From: Pseudomonas sp. RIT409
GTDB taxonomy: Bacteria; Pseudomonadota; Gammaproteobacteria; Pseudomonadales; Pseudomonadaceae
DNA: 64,000 nt
Reading direction: 5' to 3'
NCBI RefSeq assembly: GCF_003052515.2
Contig: NZ_QARE02000003.1
Span: forward strand, 338,698-402,697
The notes under the pieces: model-generated
Database searches by the model: none
Told to the model about the DNA's origin: nothing
The model's input: the letters and a program-made list of their open reading frames with translations, nothing else
Translations under genes and position numbers: made by a program
Shown: positions 19,147 through 27,737 of the stretch, in pieces
How positions within the stretch are numbered: position 1 is the stretch's first letter
Layout: every line of letters begins with the position of its first letter

Positions 19147-20079
19147 ATGAACACCTCAACCCTTCCGCCTCCTGCGTCTTCTGTCGCCGGAAAAGACCCG
19201 AAAAAAGCCAGCGTCACCAAACCTGGCTGGTTTCTGGTCAGCCCCTCTGTGGCCTTGCTGCTGGTCTGGATGATCGTCCCGCTGGGCATGACCATCTACT
19301 TTTCGCTGATCCGCTACAACCTGCTCAACCCGGGTGAAAACGAGTTCGTCGGCCTCGAGAACTTCGAGTTTTTCGTCACCGATTCAGGCTTTTTTCCGGG
19401 CGCCATGAACACCTTGCTGCTGGTTGGCAGCGTGCTGGCCATCAGCGTCATCCTCGGCGTGCTGATTTCAGCGCTGCTGGAAGCGACGGAGTTTTTCGGT
19501 CGCGGCATCGTCCGTGTGCTGCTGATTTCCCCGTTTTTCATCATGCCCACGGTCAGCGCTCTGATCTGGAAGAACCTGATTTTTCACCCGGTGTCCGGCA
19601 TCCTCGCCTGGGTCTGGAAGTTGTTCGGGGCCCAGCCGGTAGACTGGCTGGCCAATTATCCGATGTTGTCCATCATCATCATCGTGTCATGGCAATGGCT
19701 GCCGTTCGCCATCCTGATTCTGATGACCGCCATGCAATCGCTCGACCAGGAACAGAAAGAAGCGGCGCGCCTGGACGGTGCGGGCCCCATCGCCATTTTC
19801 TGGCATTTGACCCTGCCCCACTTGGCGCGTCCCATCGCGGTGGTGCTGATGATCGAGACCATTTTCCTGCTCTCGGTGTTCGCTGAAATCTACACCACCA
19901 CCAACGGCGGCCCGGGTTTCGCGTCGACCAACCTGGCGTATCTGATCTACAACCAGGCGCTGCTGCAATTCGACGTGGGCATGGCATCGGCGGGCGGCTT
20001 GATTGCCGTGGTCATCGCCAACATCGCAGCGATCATCCTGGTACGGATGATCGGCAAAAACCTCACTGAAAAATCCTGA
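19147..20079 (+). CDS. mtlF: Polyol ABC transporter permease MtlF
   Basis: A 310-residue inner-membrane permease with about six membrane segments and the ABC EAA loop (EAARLDGAGPIAIFWHLTLP). It pairs with MtlG. The ATG at 19147 follows GGAG by about 8 bases; the N terminus is a polar, proline-rich tail before TM1. Confidence 0.92.
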   Translation: MNTSTLPPPASSVAGKDPKKASVTKPGWFLVSPSVALLLVWMIVPLGMTIYFSLIRYNLLNPGENEFVGLENFEFFVTDSGFFPGAMNTLLLVGSVLAISVILGVLISALLEATEFFGRGIVRVLLISPFFIMPTVSALIWKNLIFHPVSGILAWVWKLFGAQPVDWLANYPMLSIIIIVSWQWLPFAILILMTAMQSLDQEQKEAARLDGAGPIAIFWHLTLPHLARPIAVVLMIETIFLLSVFAEIYTTTNGGPGFASTNLAYLIYNQALLQFDVGMASAGGLIAVVIANIAAIILVRMIGKNLTEKS

Positions 20080-20089
20080 GGGCACGGAC

Positions 20090-20923
20090 ATGATGACGCT
20101 CAAGCAATCCCGTCGCCTGCAAAGCCTGCTGCTCGGCAGTTTGTCCTGGTTGATCGCAGCGCTGATCTTCTTCCCCATCTTCTGGATGGTGCTGACCAGC
20201 TTCAAGACCGAGATCGACGCCTTCGCGACACCGCCGCAATTGTTCTTCACCCCGACGCTGGAGAATTACCTGCACATCCAGGAACGCAGCGATTACTTTC
20301 ACTTCGCCTGGAACTCGATCCTCATCTCGTTCAGCGCCACGATCCTGTGCCTGCTGATCGCCGTGCCGGCCGCTTACTCCATGGCCTTCTTCGAAACCAA
20401 GCGCACCAAGAAAACCTTGCTGTGGATGCTCTCGACGAAAATGCTGCCGCCGGTGGGCGTGCTCATGCCGATTTACCTGCTGGCCAAGAGTTTCGGCCTG
20501 CTGGATTCGCGCATCGCGCTGATTGTGATCTACACCCTGATCAACCTGCCGATCGTGGTCTGGATGATTTACACCTACTTCAAGGACATTCCCGGCGAAA
20601 TCCTGGAGGCCTCGCGTCTGGATGGCGCAAGCACCGGGCAGGAAATCTTCAGGGTGCTGATTCCGATCTGCAAGGGCGGCCTGGCCTCGACCGCGTTGTT
20701 GTCGTTGATCCTGTGCTGGAACGAGGCGTTCTGGTCGTTGAACCTGACTTCCTCAAGCGCCGCGCCGCTGACCGCGTTGATCGCCTCCTATTCGAGCCCC
20801 GAAGGCTTGTTCTGGGCCAAGCTCTCGGCGGTGTCGACCCTGGCTTGCGCGCCGATCCTGATTTTCGGCTGGATCAGCCAGAAGCAGTTGGTTCGCGGGT
20901 TGTCGTTTGGTGCGGTGAAATGA
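20090..20923 (+). CDS. mtlG: Polyol ABC transporter permease MtlG
   Basis: A 277-residue partner permease with the EAA loop EASRLDGASTGQEIFRVLIPICKGG cut here to its recognisable core EASRLDGAS, and about six membrane segments. It starts 10 bases after mtlF. It is followed not by mtlK directly but by a hairpin-rich repeat cassette. Confidence 0.92.
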   Translation: MMTLKQSRRLQSLLLGSLSWLIAALIFFPIFWMVLTSFKTEIDAFATPPQLFFTPTLENYLHIQERSDYFHFAWNSILISFSATILCLLIAVPAAYSMAFFETKRTKKTLLWMLSTKMLPPVGVLMPIYLLAKSFGLLDSRIALIVIYTLINLPIVVWMIYTYFKDIPGEILEASRLDGASTGQEIFRVLIPICKGGLASTALLSLILCWNEAFWSLNLTSSSAAPLTALIASYSSPEGLFWAKLSAVSTLACAPILIFGWISQKQLVRGLSFGAVK

Positions 20924-20953
20924 GTCAAGCCACGATCTCACCCTGTAAATGAT

Positions 20954-21051
20954 GGTTCCCACGCTCCGCGTGGTAACCGTGACCCGGACGCTCCGCGTCC
21001 AAAGGCCGACGCACAGCGTCAAGGGCGGCATTCCCACGCAGAGCGTGGGAA
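20954..21051. repeat. REP-like cassette of four hairpins inside the mtl operon
   Basis: Four inverted repeats sit in about 100 bases: GGTTCCCACG/CGTGGTAACC (20954-20978), GGACGC/GCGTCC (20986-21000), GACGC/GCGTC (21008-21020) and TTCCCACGC/GCGTGGGAA (21031-21051). The outer TTCCCACG...CGTGGGAA units are of the kind dispersed in many copies between genes in Pseudomonas genomes. The placement is within an operon, so it may attenuate or stabilise the message. Confidence 0.75.
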
Positions 21052-21106
21052 CGATCTCCTAACCACCCTTTTTTGATGCACGTGAAGAATAAAACTGGAG
21101 CCCCAC

Positions 21107-22210
21107 ATGGCTAACCTGACCATCAGAAATCTGCAAAAAGGCTTTGACGGCCACCAAATCATCAAAGGCATCGACCTGGACGTCAAAGACCGTGAATTCG
21201 TCGTTTTCGTCGGTCCGTCCGGCTGTGGCAAGTCCACCCTGCTACGGCTGATCGCCGGGCTGGAAGACGTCACCAGTGGCAGCATCGAGCTCGATGGGCG
21301 GGAGATCACCGAAGTCACCCCAGCTAAACGCGACCTGGCGATGGTGTTCCAGACCTACGCGCTTTACCCCCACATGACCGTGAGCAAGAACCTGTCCTTC
21401 GCCCTGGACCTGGCAGGCACGCCCAAGGCCGAGGTGGAGAAAAAGGTCGCCGAGGCGGCACGCATTCTGGAACTGGGCCCGCTGCTGGAACGCAAGCCCA
21501 AACAGCTTTCGGGCGGCCAGCGCCAGCGTGTAGCCATCGGACGTGCCATCGTGCGCAACCCGAAAATCTTCCTGTTCGACGAACCCCTGTCCAACCTCGA
21601 TGCCGCGCTGCGGGTGCAGACACGCCTGGAGCTGTCGCGACTGCACAAGGAGCTGGAAGCGACCATGATCTACGTCACCCACGATCAGGTGGAAGCCATG
21701 ACCCTGGCCGACAAGGTGGTGGTGCTCAACGGCGGCCGCGTGGAACAAGTGGGCTCTCCGCTAGAGCTTTATCACCACCCAGCGAACTTGTTCGTGGCAG
21801 GTTTCCTCGGGACACCCAAGATGGGCTTCCTCAAAGGCAAGGTCAGCCGGGTCGAGGCCAGCGGCTGTGAAGTCACGTTGGACGCGGGAACCACCATCAG
21901 CCTGCCCTTCACCAACGCCCAACAGAGCGTCGGTGATGCCGTCACCCTGGGTATCCGTCCTGAGCATCTGGAAATCGCCAAACCCGGCGAATGCCAGCTG
22001 CAGGTGGTGGCCGATGTCAGCGAGCGGCTAGGCAGCGACACCTATTGCCACGTCCGGACGGCTTCCGGCGAAGCCCTCACCATGCGGATTCGCGGTGACC
22101 TGGCCAGCCAGTATGGGGAAACCCTCAACCTGCACCTGGACAGCACCCATTGCCACCTGTTCGACGCTCAGGGGCAGGTCATCCGCAAAGCCATGCAAGC
22201 CGCGGCCTGA
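21107..22210 (+). CDS. mtlK: Polyol ABC transporter ATP-binding protein MtlK
   Basis: A 367-residue MalK/UgpC-type ATPase. It has Walker A GPSGCGKST (about 36-44), signature LSGGQRQR, Walker B IFLFDEPLSNLD and the H-loop YVTHDQ, followed by the C-terminal TOBE/OB regulatory domain (TLGIRPEHLE). It energises MtlEFG and may be shared with other sugar transporters. It is separated from mtlG by the repeat cassette, so its expression may differ from the permeases. Confidence 0.93.
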   Translation: MANLTIRNLQKGFDGHQIIKGIDLDVKDREFVVFVGPSGCGKSTLLRLIAGLEDVTSGSIELDGREITEVTPAKRDLAMVFQTYALYPHMTVSKNLSFALDLAGTPKAEVEKKVAEAARILELGPLLERKPKQLSGGQRQRVAIGRAIVRNPKIFLFDEPLSNLDAALRVQTRLELSRLHKELEATMIYVTHDQVEAMTLADKVVVLNGGRVEQVGSPLELYHHPANLFVAGFLGTPKMGFLKGKVSRVEASGCEVTLDAGTTISLPFTNAQQSVGDAVTLGIRPEHLEIAKPGECQLQVVADVSERLGSDTYCHVRTASGEALTMRIRGDLASQYGETLNLHLDSTHCHLFDAQGQVIRKAMQAAA

Positions 22211-22244
22211 AACCGCGGCATCTACCCGAATCGAGAACGCCGTC

Positions 22245-23744
22245 ATGAAACTGAACAAACAGAACCTGTCGAATCTGGGCCCTGGTATCGCGGTGCCCGG
22301 CTACGCCCTCGAAGACCGCCGCCAGGGCATCGCGCATATCGGCGTGGGCGGCTTCCATCGCGCGCACCAGGCGTTTTACACCGATGCGCTCATGAACACC
22401 GGCGAGGGCCTGGACTGGGCCATTTGCGGCGTCAGCCTGCGCGAAGAGGACCGCAACAATTTCGAAGCCCTGAAAGGCCAGGATTTTCTCTACACCCTGT
22501 TCGAACTGGGCGACACACCCGATACCGAGACCCGGGTCATCGGTGCCATGAGTCAGATGTTGATGTCCACCGACAACGATCTGGCATTGATCGACAAACT
22601 GGCCAGCCCCGAGATTCGCATTGTCTCGTTGACCATCACCGAGGGCGGCTACTGCATCGACGACAGCACCGGCGAGTTCATGAGCCATCTGCCGCAGATC
22701 CAGCATGACCTGACCCATCCGGCCACCCCGAAGACGGTGTTCGGCTACCTGTGCGCGGCCCTGGCCAAGCGCCGAGCCCAAGGCATACCGGCATTCACGT
22801 TGATGTCCTGCGATAACCTGCCGCACAACGGCGCGGTGACTCGCAAGGCGCTGCTGGCCTTCGCCCGGCTGCGCGACACGGAACTGCATGACTGGATCGC
22901 CGAAAACGTCAGCTTCCCCAATGCCATGGTCGACCGCATCACGCCGATGACCAGCACCGCCCACCGCTTGCAGTTGCATGACACCAAGGGCATCGACGAC
23001 GCCTGGCCAGTGGTCTGCGAGCCCTTCGTGCAGTGGGTACTGGAAGACAAGTTCGTCAATGGCCGCCCGGCGTGGGAAAAAGTCGGCGTGCAGTTCACCG
23101 ACGACGTGACCCCTTACGAAGAAATGAAGATCAAGCTGCTTAACGGCAGCCACTTGGCGCTGACCTACCTGGGCGCGCTGAAGGGCTACCGCTTCGTCCA
23201 TGAAACCATGAACGATCCGCTGTTCGTCGAGTACATCCGCACCTACATGGACCTGGACGTCACGCCGCAATTGGCGCCAGTGCCCGGCATCGACCTGACG
23301 GAGTACAAGCAGACGCTCATCGAGCGTTTTTCCAACCAGGCGATCGCGGACCAATTGGAGCGTGTCTGTTCCGATGGTTCGTCGAAATTTCCGAAATTCA
23401 CTGTCCCGACGATCAACCGGCTGATTGTCGATCAAGGCAACCTGGACCGCGCCTCACTGGTCGTCGCGGCCTGGGCCCTCTATCTGCAGGGCAACAGGAA
23501 CGGGGATTTCAAAGGCGAGAACGGTGTGGAGTACAAGGTGGTCGACCCGCGTGCCGAGTTCTGCAAGGCGCTGGTGGCCGATGACGTGCTGATCACCCAG
23601 CGTCTGTTGGAGGTCGAGGAGATCTTCGGCGCCGCGATTCCCAAGTCGGCGGCTTTCGTCGCCTCGTTCGAAAAGAACCTGAATAGCCTGAAGCAGTTGG
23701 GCGTCAGCAAAACCCTGGAAAACCTGTTGGCGAAAACCGTGTGA
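22245..23744 (+). CDS. mtlD: Mannitol 2-dehydrogenase MtlD
   Basis: A 499-residue polyol-specific long-chain dehydrogenase that oxidises D-mannitol and D-glucitol to hexuloses and D-arabitol to D-xylulose with NAD. The Rossmann loop HIGVGGFHRAHQ lies at about 31-42. Catalytic residues N191, D230, K295, N300 and H303 fall at the same numbers as in the P. fluorescens enzyme. The start at 22245 gives this numbering. The ribosome site is modest (GAGAAC). Confidence 0.95.
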   Translation: MKLNKQNLSNLGPGIAVPGYALEDRRQGIAHIGVGGFHRAHQAFYTDALMNTGEGLDWAICGVSLREEDRNNFEALKGQDFLYTLFELGDTPDTETRVIGAMSQMLMSTDNDLALIDKLASPEIRIVSLTITEGGYCIDDSTGEFMSHLPQIQHDLTHPATPKTVFGYLCAALAKRRAQGIPAFTLMSCDNLPHNGAVTRKALLAFARLRDTELHDWIAENVSFPNAMVDRITPMTSTAHRLQLHDTKGIDDAWPVVCEPFVQWVLEDKFVNGRPAWEKVGVQFTDDVTPYEEMKIKLLNGSHLALTYLGALKGYRFVHETMNDPLFVEYIRTYMDLDVTPQLAPVPGIDLTEYKQTLIERFSNQAIADQLERVCSDGSSKFPKFTVPTINRLIVDQGNLDRASLVVAAWALYLQGNRNGDFKGENGVEYKVVDPRAEFCKALVADDVLITQRLLEVEEIFGAAIPKSAAFVASFEKNLNSLKQLGVSKTLENLLAKTV

Positions 23745-23751
23745 GGTGAAC

Positions 23752-25233
23752 ATGTTTCTCGGCATCGATTGCGGCACTCAAGGCACCAAGGCGATCGTCC
23801 TGGATGCCACCAGCGGCAAGGTTCTGGGCGAAGGCTCGGGCGCGCATCACATGATCAGCGGGCCCAACGGGCGGCGCGAGCAAGATGTGCAGGAATGGCT
23901 CGACGCGTTCGAACAGGCGACGGCCGTCGCATTGAAGCAGGCGGGCGTTTCCGGTGCCGAGATTCAGGGCATTGGCGTGTCCGGCCAGCAACACGGGCTG
24001 GTGATGATTGACTCACACGGCGAGGTCTTGCGTCCGGCGAAGCTGTGGTGCGACACCGAGTCCGCCCCCGAGAATGACCGCCTGCTGGCGTACCTCGGCG
24101 GCGAAACCGGATCGCTGGAGCGGCTGGGCATTGCCATCGCCCCCGGCTATACCGTTTCCAAGCTGCTTTGGACCAAGGAGCAGTTTCCCGACCTGTTCGC
24201 TCGGATCGACAAGATCCTGCTGCCCCACGATTACCTCAATTACTGGCTGACCGGGCGCTGTTGCAGTGAATTCGGCGACGCCTCCGGGACCGGCTATTTC
24301 AATGTACGGACCCGGCAGTGGGACCTGGACATCCTTAACCACATCGATCCCGCGGGGCGCCTGGTCAACGCCTTGCCGACCCTGCTGAAAGCCCATGCGC
24401 CGGTCGGCAAAATTCTGCCTGCGATCGCCGAGCGCCTGGGCCTCAACCCTGAAGCCATCGTCTCCAGTGGAGGCGGCGACAACATGATGGGCGCCATCGG
24501 CACCGGCAACATCGCGCCGGGTTCCATCACCATGAGCCTGGGCTCGTCAGGGACGGTGTATGCCTTCAGCGACGAGGGCACCGTCAGCGACCAACCGTCG
24601 GTCGCGACATTCTGCTCGTCGTCGGGTGGATGGCTGCCGCTGATCTGCACCATGAACCTGACCAACGCCACCAGCGCCATCCGCGAACTGTTCGCACTGG
24701 ACATCGGCGCCTTCAACGCCGCCATCGCCTCGTCGCCAATTGGTGCGCAAGGTGTACTGATGCTCCCGTTCCTCAACGGCGAGCGCGTGCCTGCCCTGCC
24801 CCATGCCACTGGCAGCATCCTGGGCCTGGACAGCACCAACCTGACACAAGCCAACCTGTGCCGCGCAGTGGTCGAAGGCACCACCTTCGGCTTGCGCTAC
24901 GGCCTCGACCTGCTGCGCGACAGCGGCATCAAAAGCGCCACTATCCGCCTGATCGGCGGGGGTGCGAAAAGCGCGATCTGGCGGCAGATCGTCGCTGATA
25001 TCATGGACACACCGGTCATCTGCACCACCGGGACCGAAGCGGCCGCACTGGGCGCTGCGATTCAGGCGGCCTGGTGTCACGCCCATAGCGTCGGCGGCAA
25101 CGAGTCGCTGCAGGCGCTGAGCGAGCGATGCGTCAGCCTCGATCCTGACAGTGAAACGCAACCGATCGCCGAACATGTGGCCGCCTATCAACAGGTTTAT
25201 CAGCATTATCGCAATCAATTGCAGGGCCTCTGA
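23752..25233 (+). CDS. mtlY: Xylulokinase MtlY
   Basis: A 493-residue FGGY-family kinase that phosphorylates D-xylulose from arabitol oxidation. The N-terminal phosphate-binding motif is GIDCGTQGTKA; SGQQHGLVMID and the C-terminal GGGAKSAIWRQI also fit XylB. ATG 23752 was chosen over GTG 23746 because GAGGTGAAC is correctly spaced for it. It begins 7 bases after mtlD. Confidence 0.92.
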   Translation: MFLGIDCGTQGTKAIVLDATSGKVLGEGSGAHHMISGPNGRREQDVQEWLDAFEQATAVALKQAGVSGAEIQGIGVSGQQHGLVMIDSHGEVLRPAKLWCDTESAPENDRLLAYLGGETGSLERLGIAIAPGYTVSKLLWTKEQFPDLFARIDKILLPHDYLNYWLTGRCCSEFGDASGTGYFNVRTRQWDLDILNHIDPAGRLVNALPTLLKAHAPVGKILPAIAERLGLNPEAIVSSGGGDNMMGAIGTGNIAPGSITMSLGSSGTVYAFSDEGTVSDQPSVATFCSSSGGWLPLICTMNLTNATSAIRELFALDIGAFNAAIASSPIGAQGVLMLPFLNGERVPALPHATGSILGLDSTNLTQANLCRAVVEGTTFGLRYGLDLLRDSGIKSATIRLIGGGAKSAIWRQIVADIMDTPVICTTGTEAAALGAAIQAAWCHAHSVGGNESLQALSERCVSLDPDSETQPIAEHVAAYQQVYQHYRNQLQGL

Positions 25234-25263
25234 CGCTGGCCGTCTGCCCTTAATGGAGCACCT

Positions 25264-26208
25264 ATGTATCTGGTCTGTGGCGAAGCACTGTTCGACTTTT
25301 TCAGTCAGCCGGACGCTAACGGAGCGAGTAACAGCAACAAAGTCGCCTTTCAGGCCATTGCCGGCGGCTCGCCGTTCAACGTCGCCGTAGGGTTGCGCCG
25401 CCTGGGAGTGGACGCTGGCTTCTTTGCCGGCCTCTCCACCGACTACCTCGGCAAGCGCCTGGAAGCGGTACTGGATGAAGAAGGTGTGCGCGATGACTTC
25501 CTGGTTCACTTCGATGCGCCCACCACCTTGGCGATGGTCGCGGTCGGAGCGGACGGCTCACCCCATTACAGCTTCCGGGGCGAAGGCTGCGCCGACCGCT
25601 TGCTCGCGCCCAAGCATCTGCCGGCATTGGACGACAACGTGCGCGGGCTGCACGTCGGCTCCTTCTCGCTGGTGGTGCAGCCGGTCGCCGACACCCTCCT
25701 CGCGCTCGTCGAGCGTGAGAGCGGCAAGCGCCTGATTACTTTCGACCCCAACGTGCGCCTGAATCCGGCACCGAGCATCGAACGCTGGCGCGGCCAAGTG
25801 GCGAAGTTCGCCCAGCACGCACACATCATTAAAGTCAGCGACGAGGACCTCGGCCTGCTGTACCCGGACATCGAGCCGGCAACGGTAGCCAAGGGCTGGC
25901 TGCAGCATAACTGCCAACTGGTGATCATGACCCGAGGACGGCAGGGCGCGACCGTCTTCACCCGCGAACTCGGCCACTGGTCGGTGCCCGCGCGCGAAGT
26001 GAAGACCGCCGATACCGTCGGTGCCGGCGACACGTTCCAGGCGGCGCTGATTACCTTCCTCACCGAACGGCAGCTCGACAACCCGGCAAGCCTGACGACA
26101 CTGAGCCGTGAAACCCTGACCGACATGCTGAATTTCGCCGTGGCCGCCGCTGCGGTGACCTGCACCCGGGTCGGACCGGATCTGCCGTATCGGGATCAGG
26201 TGATCTAG
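25264..26208 (+). CDS. mtlZ: Fructokinase MtlZ
   Basis: A 314-residue PfkB-family kinase phosphorylating fructose from mannitol or glucitol oxidation. The N terminus is MYLVCGEALFDFF; the PfkB signature DTVGAGDTFQAA is near the C terminus. It is the last gene of the operon, followed by a strong hairpin terminator. The family also includes 2-keto-3-deoxygluconate kinases; the operon supports fructokinase. Confidence 0.92.
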   Translation: MYLVCGEALFDFFSQPDANGASNSNKVAFQAIAGGSPFNVAVGLRRLGVDAGFFAGLSTDYLGKRLEAVLDEEGVRDDFLVHFDAPTTLAMVAVGADGSPHYSFRGEGCADRLLAPKHLPALDDNVRGLHVGSFSLVVQPVADTLLALVERESGKRLITFDPNVRLNPAPSIERWRGQVAKFAQHAHIIKVSDEDLGLLYPDIEPATVAKGWLQHNCQLVIMTRGRQGATVFTRELGHWSVPAREVKTADTVGAGDTFQAALITFLTERQLDNPASLTTLSRETLTDMLNFAVAAAAVTCTRVGPDLPYRDQVI

Positions 26209-26330
26209 GTTCTGCAGGAAAAGCCTTGATACTTGGTGATGCCGCGTTGGAAAGCCTTTTTACAGACCCAGGGTAAGTTCATACCGCTGCAGCCTCGCCA
26301 GAATGGCGCGACCTTACCATTCATCCATGA

Positions 26331-26368
26331 AAAAGGGGCAGCCGGTCCAAGAGCGCTGCCCCTTTTTC
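26331..26368. terminator. Bidirectional terminator after mtlZ
   Basis: AAAAGGGGCAGC (26331-26342) pairs with GCTGCCCCTTTT (26355-26366), with A and T runs on the two sides. It serves mtlZ on the plus strand and the unknown gene 26386-27000 on the minus strand. Confidence 0.93.
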
Positions 26369-26385
26369 TTTCATGCTTATCGACT

Positions 26386-27000
26386 TCAGGCCATTTCGGC
26401 CTTCGCCATGGCAATCCTGGCCTTGACCTCTTGCTCGGCGATCTGCTGCTCCTGTTTCTGCTGTTGCAACTCGGCGACTTTCTTGTCCACGGCCGCCTGC
26501 TGCTCGGGCGTCATCTTGTCGTACTCCTCCTTCGAGACACCGGTCAATTGCTGGCGCATTTTCTCGGCATCGGTCTGGTTCATGTACGCCAAGAACCTTG
26601 CCTGGGCAAAGGTGCTGGAAGCGCCGCCATCACTGACGCCATCGACGGCCGCCATTTCCTGATCAACCGTTTGACTCACGCTGTCCGAGGCCGCCACCTG
26701 CTTGTCGCTGCTGGCGGAGAACGCCGCAGCGGCTGCTGCCTTGTCGTCGTCCGACACCGAAGCGGTGGTGTTGGCCAGCGCTGCTTTGAGGTTCACCATC
26801 ATTTTGGCGAAGGACTCGTTGTAGCCTGAGTCGTTGCTGCTCTGGGTCGAGCCGTCAGCGATGTTCGCCACGCCTGTCACCGGCGCCGATGCGCCCGCCA
26901 ATGCCGCGGCGGTGTACGCATCCCGGTCTGTCGTGTCGTGCGGCGTGTGAGACACGACTCTGGACACGAAATGCTGAATGGCACTGCTGCCAATGATCAT
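26386..27000 (-). CDS. Unrecognised 204-residue protein, sigma-54 promoter upstream
   Basis: I do not recognise this protein. It contains no cysteine or tryptophan and is rich in Ala, Ser, Asp and Gln. The N terminus reads MIIGSSAIQHFVSRVVSHTP, a non-cleavable-looking amphipathic segment. The middle (about 50-120) is low-complexity Ser/Ala/Asp sequence. The C-terminal third (about 150-204, MTPEQQAAVDKKVAELQQQ onward) is Lys/Glu/Gln-rich and should form a helix or coiled coil. Expression signals are exceptional: a full Shine-Dalgarno (27004-27014) and a consensus sigma-54 promoter (27041-27056). The cysteine-free, Ser/Gln-rich composition resembles type III-secreted proteins such as harpins; that is only a resemblance. 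Confidence 0.8.
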   Translation of the reverse strand: MIIGSSAIQHFVSRVVSHTPHDTTDRDAYTAAALAGASAPVTGVANIADGSTQSSNDSGYNESFAKMMVNLKAALANTTASVSDDDKAAAAAAFSASSDKQVAASDSVSQTVDQEMAAVDGVSDGGASSTFAQARFLAYMNQTDAEKMRQQLTGVSKEEYDKMTPEQQAAVDKKVAELQQQKQEQQIAEQEVKARIAMAKAEMA

Positions 27001-27003
27001 CTT

Positions 27004-27014
27004 TCACCTCCTTA
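27004..27014 (-). promoter_or_regulatory. Full-length Shine-Dalgarno of the 204-residue protein
   Basis: On the minus strand the sequence TAAGGAGGTGA stands just before the ATG at 27000. It is complementary to nearly the whole anti-Shine-Dalgarno tail of 16S rRNA, with correct spacing, and predicts very strong translation. Confidence 0.9.
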
Positions 27015-27040
27015 TCAGGTCATCGATGCGAAGGGGGTGC

Positions 27041-27056
27041 AGCAAAAGCAGTGCCA
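27041..27056 (-). promoter_or_regulatory. Sigma-54 (-24/-12) promoter
   Basis: The minus strand reads TGGCACTGCTTTTGCT, an exact fit to TGGCAC-N5-TTGCW, with the GG and GC dinucleotides spaced as in RpoN promoters. Transcription would start near 27030, giving a leader of about 30 bases to the ATG at 27000. Such promoters need an AAA+ activator; HrpR/HrpS-like activators are encoded 2-4 kb away. Confidence 0.85.
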
Positions 27057-27120
27057 TATGAGCTGAGAGACGCCGTGCGCCCCGTGCGGGTGAGTTTCAC
27101 CGATCGATGCCCCCTCGGCG

Positions 27121-27187
27121 AGGGCCTGGCGCACGGCCCTTTGTTGCCGCTGGCGGCAGCCGCTGGCCGCCCCTCACGTGGGGCGGC
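27121..27187. promoter_or_regulatory. Inverted-repeat cluster upstream of the sigma-54 promoter
   Basis: AGGGCC/GGCCCT (27121-27140) and GCCGCCCC/GGGGCGGC (27166-27187) are perfect inverted repeats about 90-155 bases upstream of the predicted start. That is the distance at which enhancer-binding proteins usually bind. The role as an upstream activating sequence is inferred; the GC-rich repeats could have another function. Confidence 0.35.
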
Positions 27188-27301
27188 AAACTCGCTCTCT
27201 CGCCGGATGACCGGGCGCTCATCCCGTGTACCTCTCGGGCACAGCGCCAGGTGACGCGAAAAAAACGTCTGCCAGGGTCACGGGGCGAGCGGGAAGAACA
27301 C

Positions 27302-27661
27302 TTATCGCGGCGGGTTTTGTGCCTGCAGCAGCAGACCCCAGTCACGCAAGGAGGCGACCACCGGACCCACCTCGCGACCTTTGGCAGTCAGCAAGTATTC
27401 CAGGCGCGGCGGGTGCTGCTCATACATACGACGCTCGATCAAGCCATGGGCTTCGAGCGCCTTGAGCCGCGTGGACAGCGTGCTCGGCGCACAGCCCTTG
27501 AGCGACGCCTGCAGGTCCTGAAAGCGGCGAGCGGGGTTGCGCAGGAGGTCTCGCAGAATGAGGATGACCCAGCGTTCGCCGATCACGTCCAGCGCAGTCA
27601 TCACCGGGCAAAAGGCGTAGGTGGGAAAGGTTTCCGAGGGGTCGAGTTCGATGTCAGGCAT
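27302..27661 (-). CDS. HxlR-family winged-helix transcriptional regulator
   Basis: A 119-residue regulator with the conserved N-terminal cysteine in TYAFCPVMTALDVIGERW, the winged-helix core (LRDLLRNPARRFQDLQ...STLSTRLKALEAHGLIERR) and the C-terminal dimer helix. HxlR proteins often sense aldehydes or redox state through that cysteine. The ATG at 27661 (MPDIELDPSETFP) matches family length; the longer upstream frame is Arg-rich without resemblance. No divergent target gene is adjacent. Confidence 0.85.
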   Translation of the reverse strand: MPDIELDPSETFPTYAFCPVMTALDVIGERWVILILRDLLRNPARRFQDLQASLKGCAPSTLSTRLKALEAHGLIERRMYEQHPPRLEYLLTAKGREVGPVVASLRDWGLLLQAQNPPR

Positions 27662-27737
27662 GGGTCGGAGTCTAGCAAGGGTCTGCCGGGCAGGAAAGCT
27701 TGAGGCCTGGCAGACCGACCGAGTCTGCCGCCACGGG

